In this document: piece after piece, positions 35,301 to 41,441 of the stretch | Position numbering within the stretch: the stretch's first letter is position 1 | Layout of the letters: every line of letters starts with the position of its first letter | Assembly: GCA_035533075.1 (NCBI GenBank) | Contig: DATLUO010000174.1 | Location: 25,175 to 89,174 of the forward strand | Origin: Pirellulales bacterium | GTDB lineage: Bacteria; Planctomycetota; Planctomycetia; Pirellulales; JAICIG01 | Length of the DNA stretch: 64,000 nucleotides | Direction: 5' to 3' | Made by a program: the position numbers and the translations under genes | The notes under the pieces: generated by a model | Seen by the model: the letters and a program-made list of their open reading frames with translations, nothing else | Databases searched by the model: none | What the model was told of the DNA's origin: nothing

Positions 35301-35316
35301 CGAGCACCATCACTAA
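29320..35316 (+). CDS. Giant secreted multidomain protein: ThuA, SGNH-like, dehydrogenase-type propeller, HEAT, discoidin, cupredoxin, cytochrome c
   Basis: ATG 29320 encodes 1998 residues with a signal peptide (CFLAVCLLVGTGLHALAA). Domains in order: ThuA/GATase-like (~41-297, KKIVLVSGDEEYRSEEALP); SGNH-hydrolase-like (~361-574, with NGIHLTEDGNAEL); planctomycete 'membrane-bound dehydrogenase' propeller (~701-1044, including two calcium-loop-like DTDGDGKAD/DTDGDDRAD motifs); HEAT-type helical repeats (~1058-1390); discoidin/F5-8C (~1414-1547, WWEVDLGETYPVERIVIYN); azurin-like cupredoxin (ligands H1708, C1776, H1781, M1785); and a C-terminal haem domain with CVACH at 1857-1861. It ends in a His-rich tail. 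The plan suggests periplasmic carbohydrate oxidation with built-in electron transfer (inference). Three palindromes interrupt the SGNH region in frame. Confidence 0.92.
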   Translation: MKRHAPRCFLAVCLLVGTGLHALAADQWVAYRSKDGPGKGKKIVLVSGDEEYRSEEALPMLAKILSQRHGFDCTVHFAVDPQTGIINSNNQNNIPGLEQLDDADLMIIATRFRELPDDQMKHIVDFINAGKPVIGLRTATHAFSYSKKKDSPYLDWSFSSSKWPGGFGRQILGDTWISHHGHHGKEATRGIINERQKDAVVLRGVSDVFGQTDVYGVKNLTPDAQVLLYGQVVAGMKPSDPPVEGEKNNPMMPLAWLKAYTAPSGKAGQAFCTTMGASIDFTSEGLRRLIVNAAYDLTGLGDKIPEKNDVEIVGTFEPSFFGFKNTEYWQQKALKPADFALEADGGDRASAAAGLDLKKGDHISIIGNTLAERMQHDGWMETLVHARFPEHRLTFRNLAFSADELTIRQRSEGFGSPDEWLTKTKADVVFAFFGFNESFAGKQGLEKFKQDLDGFVKHTLGQKYNGQSAPKLVLFSPIAHEDLHDPNLPDGSENNARLKIYTRAMAEVAKANGVAFVDLFQPTLEIYREADASRSPASASGTRKRAGRSLTMNGIHLTEDGNAELADVIVQALFPDQKPQLSDEALTKLREAVNGKNFYWFHRYRTTDGYSSYGGRSYLKFVNGQTNREVMMRELEVLDAMTENRDKRVWEMAQGRDLKVDDGNTPPFIPVVTNKPGPGPNGEHVFLGGEEAIGKMTIGKGLKVNLFASEETFPEVINPVQMAFDTHGRLWVAAWPNYPHWKPKEEMNDKLLILEDTDGDGKADKCKTFADHLHNPTGFEFWGGGVLVAMAPDLLFLKDTDGDDRADVRLRVLHGLDSADTHHTANSFVLDPGGGLYFQEGVFHRTQVETPYGPQRNTDACVWRFEPRTFKFERYVPYGFANPHGHVFDRWGQDIVHDGTGAQPYHGAIFSGYVEFPQKHPHAPQVYNQRTRPCPATEILSSRHFPDEMQDNLLVGNVIGFQGILRYRLENKGSSIAGTELEPFLSSSDPNFRPSDFEIGADGALYFTDWQNPIIGHMQHNLRDPSRDRKHGRVYRVTYEGRKLSPSPKIAGEPVEKLLDLLKQPENRVRYRARIELSGRPSADVLAALKPWLQRLSPADSGYEHHLLEALWLHQQHNVVNVDLLKQVLAAKDGDARAGATRVLCYWRDRVPQALNEVKKLAADEDPRVRLQAVRAASFFRVPEAFEVALVAQQATSDPYLDYARDQTMKSLEPLWKQALAEKREIPLTTEAGASFLLKHLSLDQLLSKERSRPVYYELLFRPGARDEYRREALAGLAKLDKKSELDVLLDAIHRIDNKEDDRDESVVFDLVRLLTARNAEQLAAVRGQIEKLATASKQPIIRQVAFSALIAIDGSPDNAWKLGTTSLPALYDLTSAVPLVSDPSLRARLYPLVEPLLQGLPEPLAHAKQSTGTLGRYVRIELPRKGTLTLAEVEIYSGGRNVARHGKATQKNTAYGGDAARAIDGNTSGLFGMNGQTHTQENTPEPWWEVDLGETYPVERIVIYNRGDGDLGKRLEGFTLRVLDSSRHEVFKRGGVAAPDRKVQFDLEGGGGDTLVRRAAMNALTYVRGQEAKTFDTLAALVLHSEKGASADLLPAIRAMQRIGRQYWNKQQVKPLLAAVVPAVRGLPVEDRTSESALDELEFADALASLLPIDEARRIRGELRELGVRVIKLGTLPERMSYDQDVIAVAAGKPVQFLLDNPDLMPHNFVIVRPGSLEEVGLLGESTAQQPGALERQYVPPSNKILLASRLLQPRGSQRLTFNAPTKPGVYPYVCTFPGHWRRMYGALYVVDDLDQYLAGPEAYLAAHPLEIKDELLKDRRLRTEWKFDELAVAVEDLSSGRSFGDAKQMFTVASCVACHKLNGVGTEIGPDLSKLEAKYQPVDILKEILDPSAKINEKFQTYTFQLDSGKTVTGLVLEETADAVKVIENPLAKAEPVVLKKSEIDQREKAKTSIMPKGLLDKLTRDEVLDLIAYIAARGDKSSNLFKGGDGHEHHH
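30902..30958. repeat. Three consecutive palindromes inserted in frame in the giant secreted protein
   Basis: GGGAGGCTGACGCCTCCC (30902-30919), CTCGCCG/CGGCGAG (30921-30938) and CGGCACG/CGTGCCG (30939-30958) lie back to back. In the protein they encode an Ala/Ser/Arg-rich stretch at about residues 528-547 between LEIYRE and LTMNGIHL of the SGNH-like domain. Confidence 0.8.
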
Positions 35317-35325
35317 TCTGGTATG

Positions 35326-35352
35326 GACAGAAAAATTACTGACAGAAAAATG
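35326..35352 (+). repeat. GACAGAAAAATTACT dispersed repeat, copy 1
   Basis: GACAGAAAAATTACT followed directly by GACAGAAAAATG, 10 bases after the giant gene's stop codon. Copies 2 (inverted) and 3 lie at 35521-35546 and 36117-36143. Confidence 0.85.
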
Positions 35353-35520
35353 TGTCTAACCGTGCGACACTGGTAGCAGAGGGGATCTCGCGCGTTGTGG
35401 ATAATTGAGTTGCTCCGTCACTACCGCCAACTTGGTCCGATATGTTGGGATGACGAGGACCCCGGTTGCATATTACAGTAGATAAGGCTAAAGGGTGTTA
35501 CTTCGGCCGCGCGCGATTCT

Positions 35521-35546
35521 CATTTTTCTGTCAGTAATTTTCTGTC
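35521..35546 (-). repeat. GACAGAAAAATTACT dispersed repeat, copy 2 (inverted)
   Basis: CATTTTTCTGTCAGTAATT followed by TTCTGTC is the reverse complement of copy 1. It sits directly before the first recognisable codons of the decayed PD-(D/E)XK gene. Confidence 0.85.
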
Positions 35547-35554
35547 TTTCCATG

Positions 35555-36115
35555 CCCGTTGCCGTCGACGCAGAGCTAACAAGGCTGTCCCAAGACCGTA
35601 GCCAGCTCCTGAATTATCTGCTTCTGACCGAGCTGGGGCACGGCAAAGTCGTGAACTTCCGCCCGCCAACGGTGCAACACGAATTCGTTAACACCGAGTC
35701 TGATTCGTCAAGACCGCATAGTGTTCGAGATCGACGACAGCCGGTGGCGTCCCGACGGTTCCGCATCATTCGACTTGCAACGAGGCTTGATTGCGATGCT
35801 GCGAGATGTGGGCGTGGGCCTCGTTTGCAGCTTTACAGAGAAGCCATTATCCACTGGTTGGGTGGGCACGCTTTGGCGCTGCGAGAAGTCGACGTCGTCG
35901 GACGTGCAGGCAGAATTGGCACGCATCAGATGACTTGTACGTCCGAAGGCGCGGGTATCTGCATCACGGCCCTCAAGCCACAAGACTTGGCGACGTTCGA
36001 GGACCAATACCACCGGCTCGCCGCCCATCTCGACTTGAATGCCATCCATTGGATCAACATTTCCCGCTCGTTGGTGACGTTTCACTCGCTTGACGGGAGG
36101 AAGCACAGTAACTAA
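35555..36115 (+). pseudogene. Decayed GxxExxY/PD-(D/E)XK family gene, 5'-truncated with two frameshifts
   Basis: Three frames must be joined to read the family. Frame 1 gives AELTRLSQDRSQLLNYLLLT and LGHGKVVNFRPPTVQHEFVN. After a shift near 35715, the next frame gives FEIDDSRWRPDGSASFDLQRG and LIAMLRDVGVGL. After a shift back near 35820, frame 1 gives LQLYREAIIHWLGG, then ICITALKPQDLATFEDQYHR and INISRSLVTFHSL. This matches, from memory, the C-terminal two-thirds of GxxExxY-type proteins. The N-terminal part with the GxxExxY motif and the nuclease core is missing; repeat copy 2 lies at the break. The 206-residue ORF starting at 35495 is therefore not an intact gene. Confidence 0.65.
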
Positions 36116-36116
36116 A

Positions 36117-36143
36117 GACAGAAAGATTACTGAGAGAAAAATC
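36117..36143 (+). repeat. GACAGAAAAATTACT dispersed repeat, copy 3
   Basis: GACAGAAAGATTACTGAGAG followed by AAAAATC, a slightly diverged copy in the same orientation as copy 1, two bases after the pseudogene's stop codon. Confidence 0.8.
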
Positions 36144-36205
36144 TCCTGATCGGGGCGGCGATATCATCACGCCCGAACCAGGCCTCAACCAGCCGGATAA
36201 GGACG

Positions 36206-38401
36206 TTATTCATTGGGTGCTCGCGCTGGACTGTCGCGGCCTTGCAGCAAGAACAATATCGCCATGCTCGTGGCAAGGTGCGGGTCGTCTTCGGCGTGCC
36301 CGGTGCCTTTCCATGAGCCATCGAGCTGCTGCAAGTTGAGCAGCGTCTTCGATCCATCATCGAACCAGTCGTGCTCGCCGAATCTCGCCTTACCGGAAAT
36401 CCGCCCGGCCTTGGCAAGTGCGAGCAAGTAATAGAATTGCCACCCCTGCCCGCGGATGCCTGGGTTCCCATCAACTCTGAAATTCCGCGCCAACCAGGCC
36501 GCCGCGTTTTCAATGGACTTGGCGGCCGGTTGGTCGGGCTTGTCTTCGCCCAACACTTTCGCCGCCGCGGTCACGCAATACAGCCCCTGGCTGGTCATGC
36601 TGCCCGTGCCGCCCAGACCGGGCTTGTATCCCCAGGAGCCGTTGTTGTTCTGCGTGTTTACATAATAATCGAGCGTTCGCCGCCAGACCGCGTTTGCGGT
36701 TTTTACGCCGACCCGGTCCGCTTCGTACAACGCCGCGACGGCGAAGGCCGTGTTCGAGTTGTCGCCCCGCGCTTGAGGGTAGCCCCAGGCGCCGGTGAAC
36801 GGCCCCTGCTGCTTCTGCTGCAAGGCGAGCCATTCGACATTGCGCTCGATTGTCTTCCGATGGGTCTGAGGGCCAGCGGCGCAGAACACGAGCGTTTGAA
36901 CTGCGGTACTGTAAGTCATGCTTGGCTGCAAGGGCCCAAGGTGAGCGAGTGTGAGCCGGAGGGAAGGATCGTCCGGTTTTATTCCATGCTTGAGCAGGGC
37001 AAGCGTACACAGCCCCGTGATGCCGCCGGGATAACCGACCGGATCGGGCCAGAAGCCGTCAGCCTTTTGTTGGCCTCTGAGAAAACGAATGCCACGGTCG
37101 ATCGCCTGGTCGATGGCCGATGGTTGCTCGTCGTTGCCTGCCGCACCCGTCGCTGACGGACCGTCGGCGTTCGCCGCTGCGTCGGCGGACGGCGGTGGAT
37201 CTTTTTCTTCAGGCGCGGTCGAGGCGTCGTCGGATGGCTGGCGGTCCGTGGCAGGCGGAGGCGATACCTCTCGTGCCTCAACGACAACCGGCGTATGCGG
37301 ATTGCCGGGCATGGCCACCGTCAGCCGCTGGCCCGGCAACACCAGGCACAACGCGGCGGCGGCCATCAACCAGTAGCGGAGCGGCGTTCGGCTGCGAGCG
37401 GCAACGTTCGATCGCATGATGTGTTCGATTCGCCGTTGCGTGACGTCGGCCGCACGCATGCCCGGAAACGCCGGCAGCACCGGCGATCGCCGCTTCACAC
37501 GCAGCACATCCAGCAAACATTGAGCATACGACGCCGGCGGGCAATCCAGCGCCGCCAGCACGGCTTCGTCGCACGAACGCTCTCGCTCTCGCGTGACCGC
37601 CCGGCAGATGCACCAGACGAGTGGATGGAACCACCACACGACCTGCGTCGCGAACTGAAACACGCCCACGTAAAGATCGCCGCGGCGAATGTGAATCATC
37701 TCATGGGCAAGCACCATCGCCAGGTCTTTCGTGTCGCGGCCGGCAAGCAACCGCAGCGGTACGACGACCGTCGGCCGCCACAGGCCAAACACGCCAGGTC
37801 CGGTCGACGTCGAGGTCACGACAACCGTTGGCCGCCGTCGCAAGCCAAGCCGAGCGGCGATTTCGCCCACCAGGCCCTCCAAGCGACTGTGGTCGGGGGC
37901 CGGCACCGCACGAATGCCGCTTCTCCATCGCCATCCATCGACGCACGCCCGGACCAGGAAACCGACGGCCCCCGCAAGCCAAGCCGTGAAGAACACGAGC
38001 GCCGTGACCGTGCGGCCGTTCATGGCTTCTGCTTGTGTCAACGGACGCGATGGAACATTCGCGGGCGCAGCGTCTGCGGTCTGATCGGGCCGTCGCTCCG
38101 TCGGTGAGGCTGCGATCGCAGGAGCACTCGCGGACGCCGCCAGCGACGGACCTTCGCGGGACTGCTCGCTGCTCGCCGGCGCCAGGTTGATCTGCGGCGG
38201 CCAACAAAAAATGCCGCCGTAACTGCTCCAGACGGGCGGCACCCAACATTTCAGCAAGACCACCAGCCCGACGAGATAAGCAAGCTGCGGCCGGCGATGG
38301 CATGCGAAGCGCAGGACCGCTGCGGCCAAGAGCGCCACCAAGGTCACTTGCCAGAGTTGCCGGCAGGCCAATTCGACGATTGGGTGCAGATCGGTGGTCA
38401 T
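36206..38401 (-). CDS. BlaR1-like M56 metallopeptidase sensor fused to an alpha/alpha-toroid (terpenoid cyclase-like) domain
   Basis: The 731-residue membrane protein has BlaR1/MecR1 architecture: N-terminal membrane spans (about 16-54 and 130-152), then the cytoplasmic zinc protease with HEMIH at 233-237 and CDEAV at 277-281, and a further span at about 342-357. After a Pro/Ala/Asp-rich linker (360-427), residues 428-731 form a squalene-cyclase/prenyltransferase-type toroid (IDRGIRFLRGQQKADGFW, NNNGSWGYKPG, QQLDGSWKGTGH) in place of the penicillin-binding sensor. Its start overlaps the blaI-like stop as ATGA, so the pair is translationally coupled. The ligand is unknown. Confidence 0.9.
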   Translation of the reverse strand: MTTDLHPIVELACRQLWQVTLVALLAAAVLRFACHRRPQLAYLVGLVVLLKCWVPPVWSSYGGIFCWPPQINLAPASSEQSREGPSLAASASAPAIAASPTERRPDQTADAAPANVPSRPLTQAEAMNGRTVTALVFFTAWLAGAVGFLVRACVDGWRWRSGIRAVPAPDHSRLEGLVGEIAARLGLRRRPTVVVTSTSTGPGVFGLWRPTVVVPLRLLAGRDTKDLAMVLAHEMIHIRRGDLYVGVFQFATQVVWWFHPLVWCICRAVTRERERSCDEAVLAALDCPPASYAQCLLDVLRVKRRSPVLPAFPGMRAADVTQRRIEHIMRSNVAARSRTPLRYWLMAAAALCLVLPGQRLTVAMPGNPHTPVVVEAREVSPPPATDRQPSDDASTAPEEKDPPPSADAAANADGPSATGAAGNDEQPSAIDQAIDRGIRFLRGQQKADGFWPDPVGYPGGITGLCTLALLKHGIKPDDPSLRLTLAHLGPLQPSMTYSTAVQTLVFCAAGPQTHRKTIERNVEWLALQQKQQGPFTGAWGYPQARGDNSNTAFAVAALYEADRVGVKTANAVWRRTLDYYVNTQNNNGSWGYKPGLGGTGSMTSQGLYCVTAAAKVLGEDKPDQPAAKSIENAAAWLARNFRVDGNPGIRGQGWQFYYLLALAKAGRISGKARFGEHDWFDDGSKTLLNLQQLDGSWKGTGHAEDDPHLATSMAILFLLQGRDSPARAPNE

Positions 38402-38793
38402 TGTTTGCGCTCCTTGAGCTCGTCGAGCGTGCGTTGCAGCCGCTCGATTTCTTCGTCCGACAGGCCGCGATCGTTGATCAACTGCTCGACCAGAGGTAGC
38501 GGCTGGCCGTCGAACACGCGGTCCAGAAAATCGCGCACGACCTCGCCGACGACGCGGTCCGGCTCGACGCGCGAGCTGTAGATATTGGCGCGGCCCCGCT
38601 GGCGCACGCGCAAGTAGCCTTTGGCTTCCAGCCGCCGGAGGTAAGTCTGAACGGTGGCGAAATCGAGACCGCGCTCGCGGGGCAAGGCTTCAAGCACTTG
38701 CCGCACGGTGGCCTCGCCCAAGCGCCACACGATGCGGGCCAGTTCCAGTTCCGACTTTGCCAACGGCGGACGTTTCGGCATGCGAGCACCCAT
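38398..38793 (-). CDS. BlaI/MecI-family transcriptional repressor
   Basis: The winged-helix repressor reads LAKSELELARIVWRLGEATV, VQTYLRRLEAKGYLRVRQRG and a C-terminal dimerisation helix. In BlaR-BlaI systems the M56 protease triggers cleavage of this repressor. Start is uncertain: ATG 38793 (131 residues) lies about 14 bases after the predicted transcription start, ATG 38781 (MPKRPPLAKSE) fits the family N-terminus equally well, and the longest frame needs TTG 38805 inside the operator. It overlaps the downstream sensor gene by ATGA. Confidence 0.9.
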   Translation of the reverse strand: MGARMPKRPPLAKSELELARIVWRLGEATVRQVLEALPRERGLDFATVQTYLRRLEAKGYLRVRQRGRANIYSSRVEPDRVVGEVVRDFLDRVFDGQPLPLVEQLINDRGLSDEEIERLQRTLDELKERKQ

Positions 38794-38798
38794 GAATA

Positions 38799-38841
38799 CG
38801 TTCAATTGAACGCATTGTAGCGTTCAATTGAACGCCGTCAA
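38799..38841 (-). promoter_or_regulatory. blaI promoter with two palindromic BlaI operators
   Basis: Two identical 14-bp palindromes CGTTCAATTGAACG lie at 38799-38812 and 38821-38834, centres 22 bp apart. On the minus strand, -35 TTGACG (complement of 38836-38841) and -10 TACAAT (complement of 38814-38819) are 16 bp apart. One palindrome fills the spacer and the other covers the start site, an arrangement well suited to autorepression. Confidence 0.82.
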
Positions 38842-38970
38842 GAGTGCCGCCAAAGATTTCCCGACCAATGCCTGGCCGCCGCGTTTGAAACGATGAATCG
38901 GCCCAGCGAGCCATGCACCGGCTTGCGCGTCGTTCATTGTCGAACCCGGGAGATGCTGGCAAACACTCCT

Positions 38971-39000
38971 TGGCGTTTCGCCGCTGATCGCGGTACACTA
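38971..39000 (+). promoter_or_regulatory. Promoter of the putative toxin-immunity pair
   Basis: -35 TTGGCG (38971-38976) and -10 TACACT (38995-39000) with an 18-bp spacer, about 55 bases before ATG 39061. Confidence 0.5.
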
Positions 39001-39060
39001 ACCTAATAGACATGAGCGCGGGGCGCCCGCTCGAAAGGCACTCGCTGGGACATCGTGCAG

Positions 39061-39369
39061 ATGGCGAAAGATGCAAGCGACCCACAGCAAAAAATCGAAC
39101 AACAGATCAAGAACGCAGGCTTGCCGACGCACGGTGTTGCGCCCTTCCGTCCAGCATTCGACAAGAACAAGAAGGGAGAACTGATCGTCAAGAAGGCCCG
39201 AGTCGAGCACGGACCGAGAATAGGGAAGTACGGATACGTCGACACGCAGGGGAGAATCTGGATCAAGGACCGGGCGCACGGAAAGTATCCCGATCATTGG
39301 GATGTGCAAGAGAACGGCGGCAAGCTCGGACGAACGAGAGTCGATTCGGACGGCAACATTCTGCCGTGA
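39061..39369 (+). CDS. Putative stand-alone polymorphic-toxin C-terminal domain (RNase-like)
   Basis: The 102-residue protein ends with VDTQGRIWIKDRAHGKYPDHWDVQENGG and a DSDGNILP tail. The pattern D.h..H...HWDVQ...G...V...G.I is, from memory, that of small nuclease toxin tips in polymorphic toxin and colicin-like proteins. Here no secretion or delivery domain precedes it, and a promoter stands directly upstream, so the gene looks complete as a free-standing cassette. A GTG two codons upstream is an alternative start. It is followed after 36 bases by a gene of immunity-protein size. Nuclease activity is inference. Confidence 0.55.
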   Translation: MAKDASDPQQKIEQQIKNAGLPTHGVAPFRPAFDKNKKGELIVKKARVEHGPRIGKYGYVDTQGRIWIKDRAHGKYPDHWDVQENGGKLGRTRVDSDGNILP

Positions 39370-39405
39370 GACCGACGCGCCGCCCGACCCATCAAGAGAG
39401 AAAAA

Positions 39406-39849
39406 ATGGCCATCCCCCGTGAACGCAGAACGAAAGCCGGTGCCCCGCCACGGGAACTAGGTCTTACCGCAATCGGATCATCGGGCCCGTGGGAAATCGC
39501 CGTTGACGAAAGCACGTCGGGTCCGAATCGATGGTTTGCGCAAATCGAGGGGCCGTCGATCTACCTTCGCTTTGAGATCGCATCGCTGGAAATCGTCGAA
39601 GAGATCCTTGAATTCTTGGCCCGCTCGGCAGGCGAGAACGGCGGCCACGGGCACGAATCGCCCTCGGACTCGCTGGCAATCAGTGGGGGCAAGTCGGAAG
39701 TGCTTCTGCTGCGCGACGATGAGTTCAGCGACCGGTTTTTTCTCGTCATCCAGCCAAGCAAGGGGCCGTTAACTCGATTGACCATTGCGGGCGACGACCT
39801 GACGCACGTGCTTGCGGCGTTGCGGCAGGTGGCGGAAGACCTGCGCTGA
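39406..39849 (+). CDS. Putative immunity protein paired with the upstream toxin-like gene
   Basis: The 147-residue soluble protein starts MAIPRERRTKAGAPPRELG with GAGAG upstream. It is acidic overall, mixes short beta-type segments (RWFAQIEGPSIYLRFEI, FFLVIQPS) with helices (LEIVEEILEFLARSA, LTHVLAALRQVAEDL), and has no recognisable catalytic motif. Its role is inferred only from size, charge and position behind the toxin-like gene. It ends 2 bases before the convergent isomerase gene. Confidence 0.5.
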   Translation: MAIPRERRTKAGAPPRELGLTAIGSSGPWEIAVDESTSGPNRWFAQIEGPSIYLRFEIASLEIVEEILEFLARSAGENGGHGHESPSDSLAISGGKSEVLLLRDDEFSDRFFLVIQPSKGPLTRLTIAGDDLTHVLAALRQVAEDLR

Positions 39850-39850
39850 G

Positions 39851-40609
39851 TCAGGCCGTCATCCGCTCCCACAGCAGCCGATAGTATTTCATCACGCGGA
39901 CCGGATCGGCGGTCGGCGAGCCCTCTTCGACGAGCGTCCAACCATCGAAGCCGGCGCCCTTCAGCAGGCCGAATAACGGCTGCCAGGGGTAATCGCTAAT
40001 CAGATCGTGGATGTGGATGGTGCCCAGCCGGTTTTTCACCAGGTTGAAGTTGTGCTCCAGACCCTGACCGGCCAGGTCGGCCGGGTTGCAATTCCAGCAG
40101 ACCGTTGCGCCCGGATGATCGGCGACGTTCATGATCGTTTGGATGTGTTCGAGCTTATCGGTGCCGTGCCCGTGTATTTCCAGCCGCAAGACAACGCCGT
40201 AGCCTTCGCCGAAGGCGGCCAGCTCGCCAAGCGTTTTGCCGATCTGTTCGAGCGTCTTGGCCACGGGCACGTCTTTGGGCAGGCCGTTGGGCCGCACCTT
40301 GACGCCCGACGCTCCGCAATCGTGGGCCAGTAGGATGAAGGCCTTGGTCTGGTCGATGTTCTTTTGCAGCGTGGTCCGGTCGGGCGAGTGATATTCGCAG
40401 GTGCTGCCGAAACCGACCAATTCCACGCCCGACTCGCGGAACACGTCGGCCACCCGCTTCCGTTCGTCGGCCCCCAGCGAGGGTTCGACGCCGTGTTTGT
40501 GCCCGGTGCGCAGCTCGACGCCCGCAAAACCGGTCGTTCGGCAGTTTTTGATGACGGTGGGCAGATCCCACTCGGCGCCCCACATGTAGGTGACAAGTCC
40601 GAGTTGCAT
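39851..40609 (-). CDS. Sugar phosphate isomerase/epimerase-like TIM barrel (AP endonuclease 2 superfamily)
   Basis: The 252-residue protein has the xylose-isomerase-like barrel pattern: MQLGLVTYMWGAEWDL, FAGVELRTGH, VELVGFGSTCEYHSPD, ASGVKVRPNG, VVLRLEIHGHG, ATVCWNCNPAD, GTIHIHDL and GWTLVEEGSP. Likely metal ligands are the Glu of LRLEIHG, the Asp/His in NPAD and IHIHD, and the final Glu of VEEGS. Substrate is unknown; planctomycetes hold many paralogues used in sugar and polyol catabolism. It is a single-gene unit, tail to tail with the immunity-like gene. Confidence 0.85.
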   Translation of the reverse strand: MQLGLVTYMWGAEWDLPTVIKNCRTTGFAGVELRTGHKHGVEPSLGADERKRVADVFRESGVELVGFGSTCEYHSPDRTTLQKNIDQTKAFILLAHDCGASGVKVRPNGLPKDVPVAKTLEQIGKTLGELAAFGEGYGVVLRLEIHGHGTDKLEHIQTIMNVADHPGATVCWNCNPADLAGQGLEHNFNLVKNRLGTIHIHDLISDYPWQPLFGLLKGAGFDGWTLVEEGSPTADPVRVMKYYRLLWERMTA

Positions 40610-40616
40610 GGGAGGA

Positions 40617-40767
40617 TTCAGGGTTCAGGTTCAGGTTCAGGCTATGGGTGCAAGGCACGGCGGTCTGGGTCAGCATAACCCGCGGCATCGCCAATTTCGA
40701 GTCTGGCAGGTAAATAGGCTCGGCCGACCTCCGCTCCCTGAACCCTGAACCCCGAACCCTGAACCCA
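40617..40767. repeat. TTCAGGG heptamer arrays in opposite orientations
   Basis: TTCAGGG-type units at 40617-40641 and their complements (CCCTGAA, CCCCGAA) at 40736-40767 flank about 95 bases and could pair as a long imperfect hairpin upstream of the isomerase gene. The heptamer is the one found before rplJ. Confidence 0.8.
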
Positions 40768-41441
40768 TTTTTTGGTTGCGGAGCGGGCAAAGTCTGATAC
40801 GATGAAATTCGTGTTAGCGAAACAACCCCGCGGTGGCCGGTCGCCAAGCCGGAAGCCGAGGAAACGAGTTCTGTGAGTTTTTTGCGACTGGATCGGTTGC
40901 AGGTAGCGAGAACCAGCTTACAACGAAGTCGGGCCGAACGATGCACTTACTGATTATCCTCTTGCAGCAGTTGCTCGGAATGCTTCCGGGCTCCAAGACG
41001 GTTCCTCAGGCGGAAGTCGTCCGCAACGGCGGCGCGAACCCCAATTCGGGCGAGCCTGACGCGTGCGGCGGCATTGCGATGCCCCATTGCGGCTGGATGA
41101 CACCGTTTGAAGCATTTTACGGCGCCCTAGCTCGGCCGACGATCCCGTCGGCCGCGCCCCGGCGTCTATCACGCCTTTGTATAGCGGCGCTGCGCGCCCG
41201 TTGGCCGATGGCCGAGGGGGGCGCCGTGCCGCGCCGGACCGCCCAGGCTGAAACGGTCTAACGGTTTCTCTCGCGCTGTCGCCGTTTTGTCGTGATACGC
41301 AGGCTGCCCGTTCGGGCGGCCCGCTCGTTCTCTCTGTGCCGCCGTTGGCCCCCGCGGTTCGCTTTCACTCGTTGAGTCGGTCACCGGGCCGTCTGCGCCA
41401 CGACTTGCTTTGGCCCAGACCGGCGATGGAACGAGGAAGCC
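40768..41441. other. Noncoding leader region upstream of rny
   Basis: About 670 bases without a convincing gene. A 106-residue frame from ATG 40941 starts with a hydrophobic segment (MHLLIILLQQLLGML) but then loses coding character. Several GC-rich inverted repeats lie between 41130 and 41330. A long structured 5' leader of rny or a small RNA is possible but not shown. Confidence 0.4.

Noticed and set aside
35495..36115. 206-residue ORF as an intact secreted protein (hydrophobic start MLLRPRAILIFLSVIF)
   Set aside because: The hydrophobic start comes from the dispersed repeat; the homologous protein is only readable across two frameshifts.
40941..41261. Hydrophobic-start ORF before rny as a membrane peptide gene
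   Set aside because: Only the first 15 residues look meaningful; no Shine-Dalgarno and the rest is Ala/Arg/Pro-rich noise.
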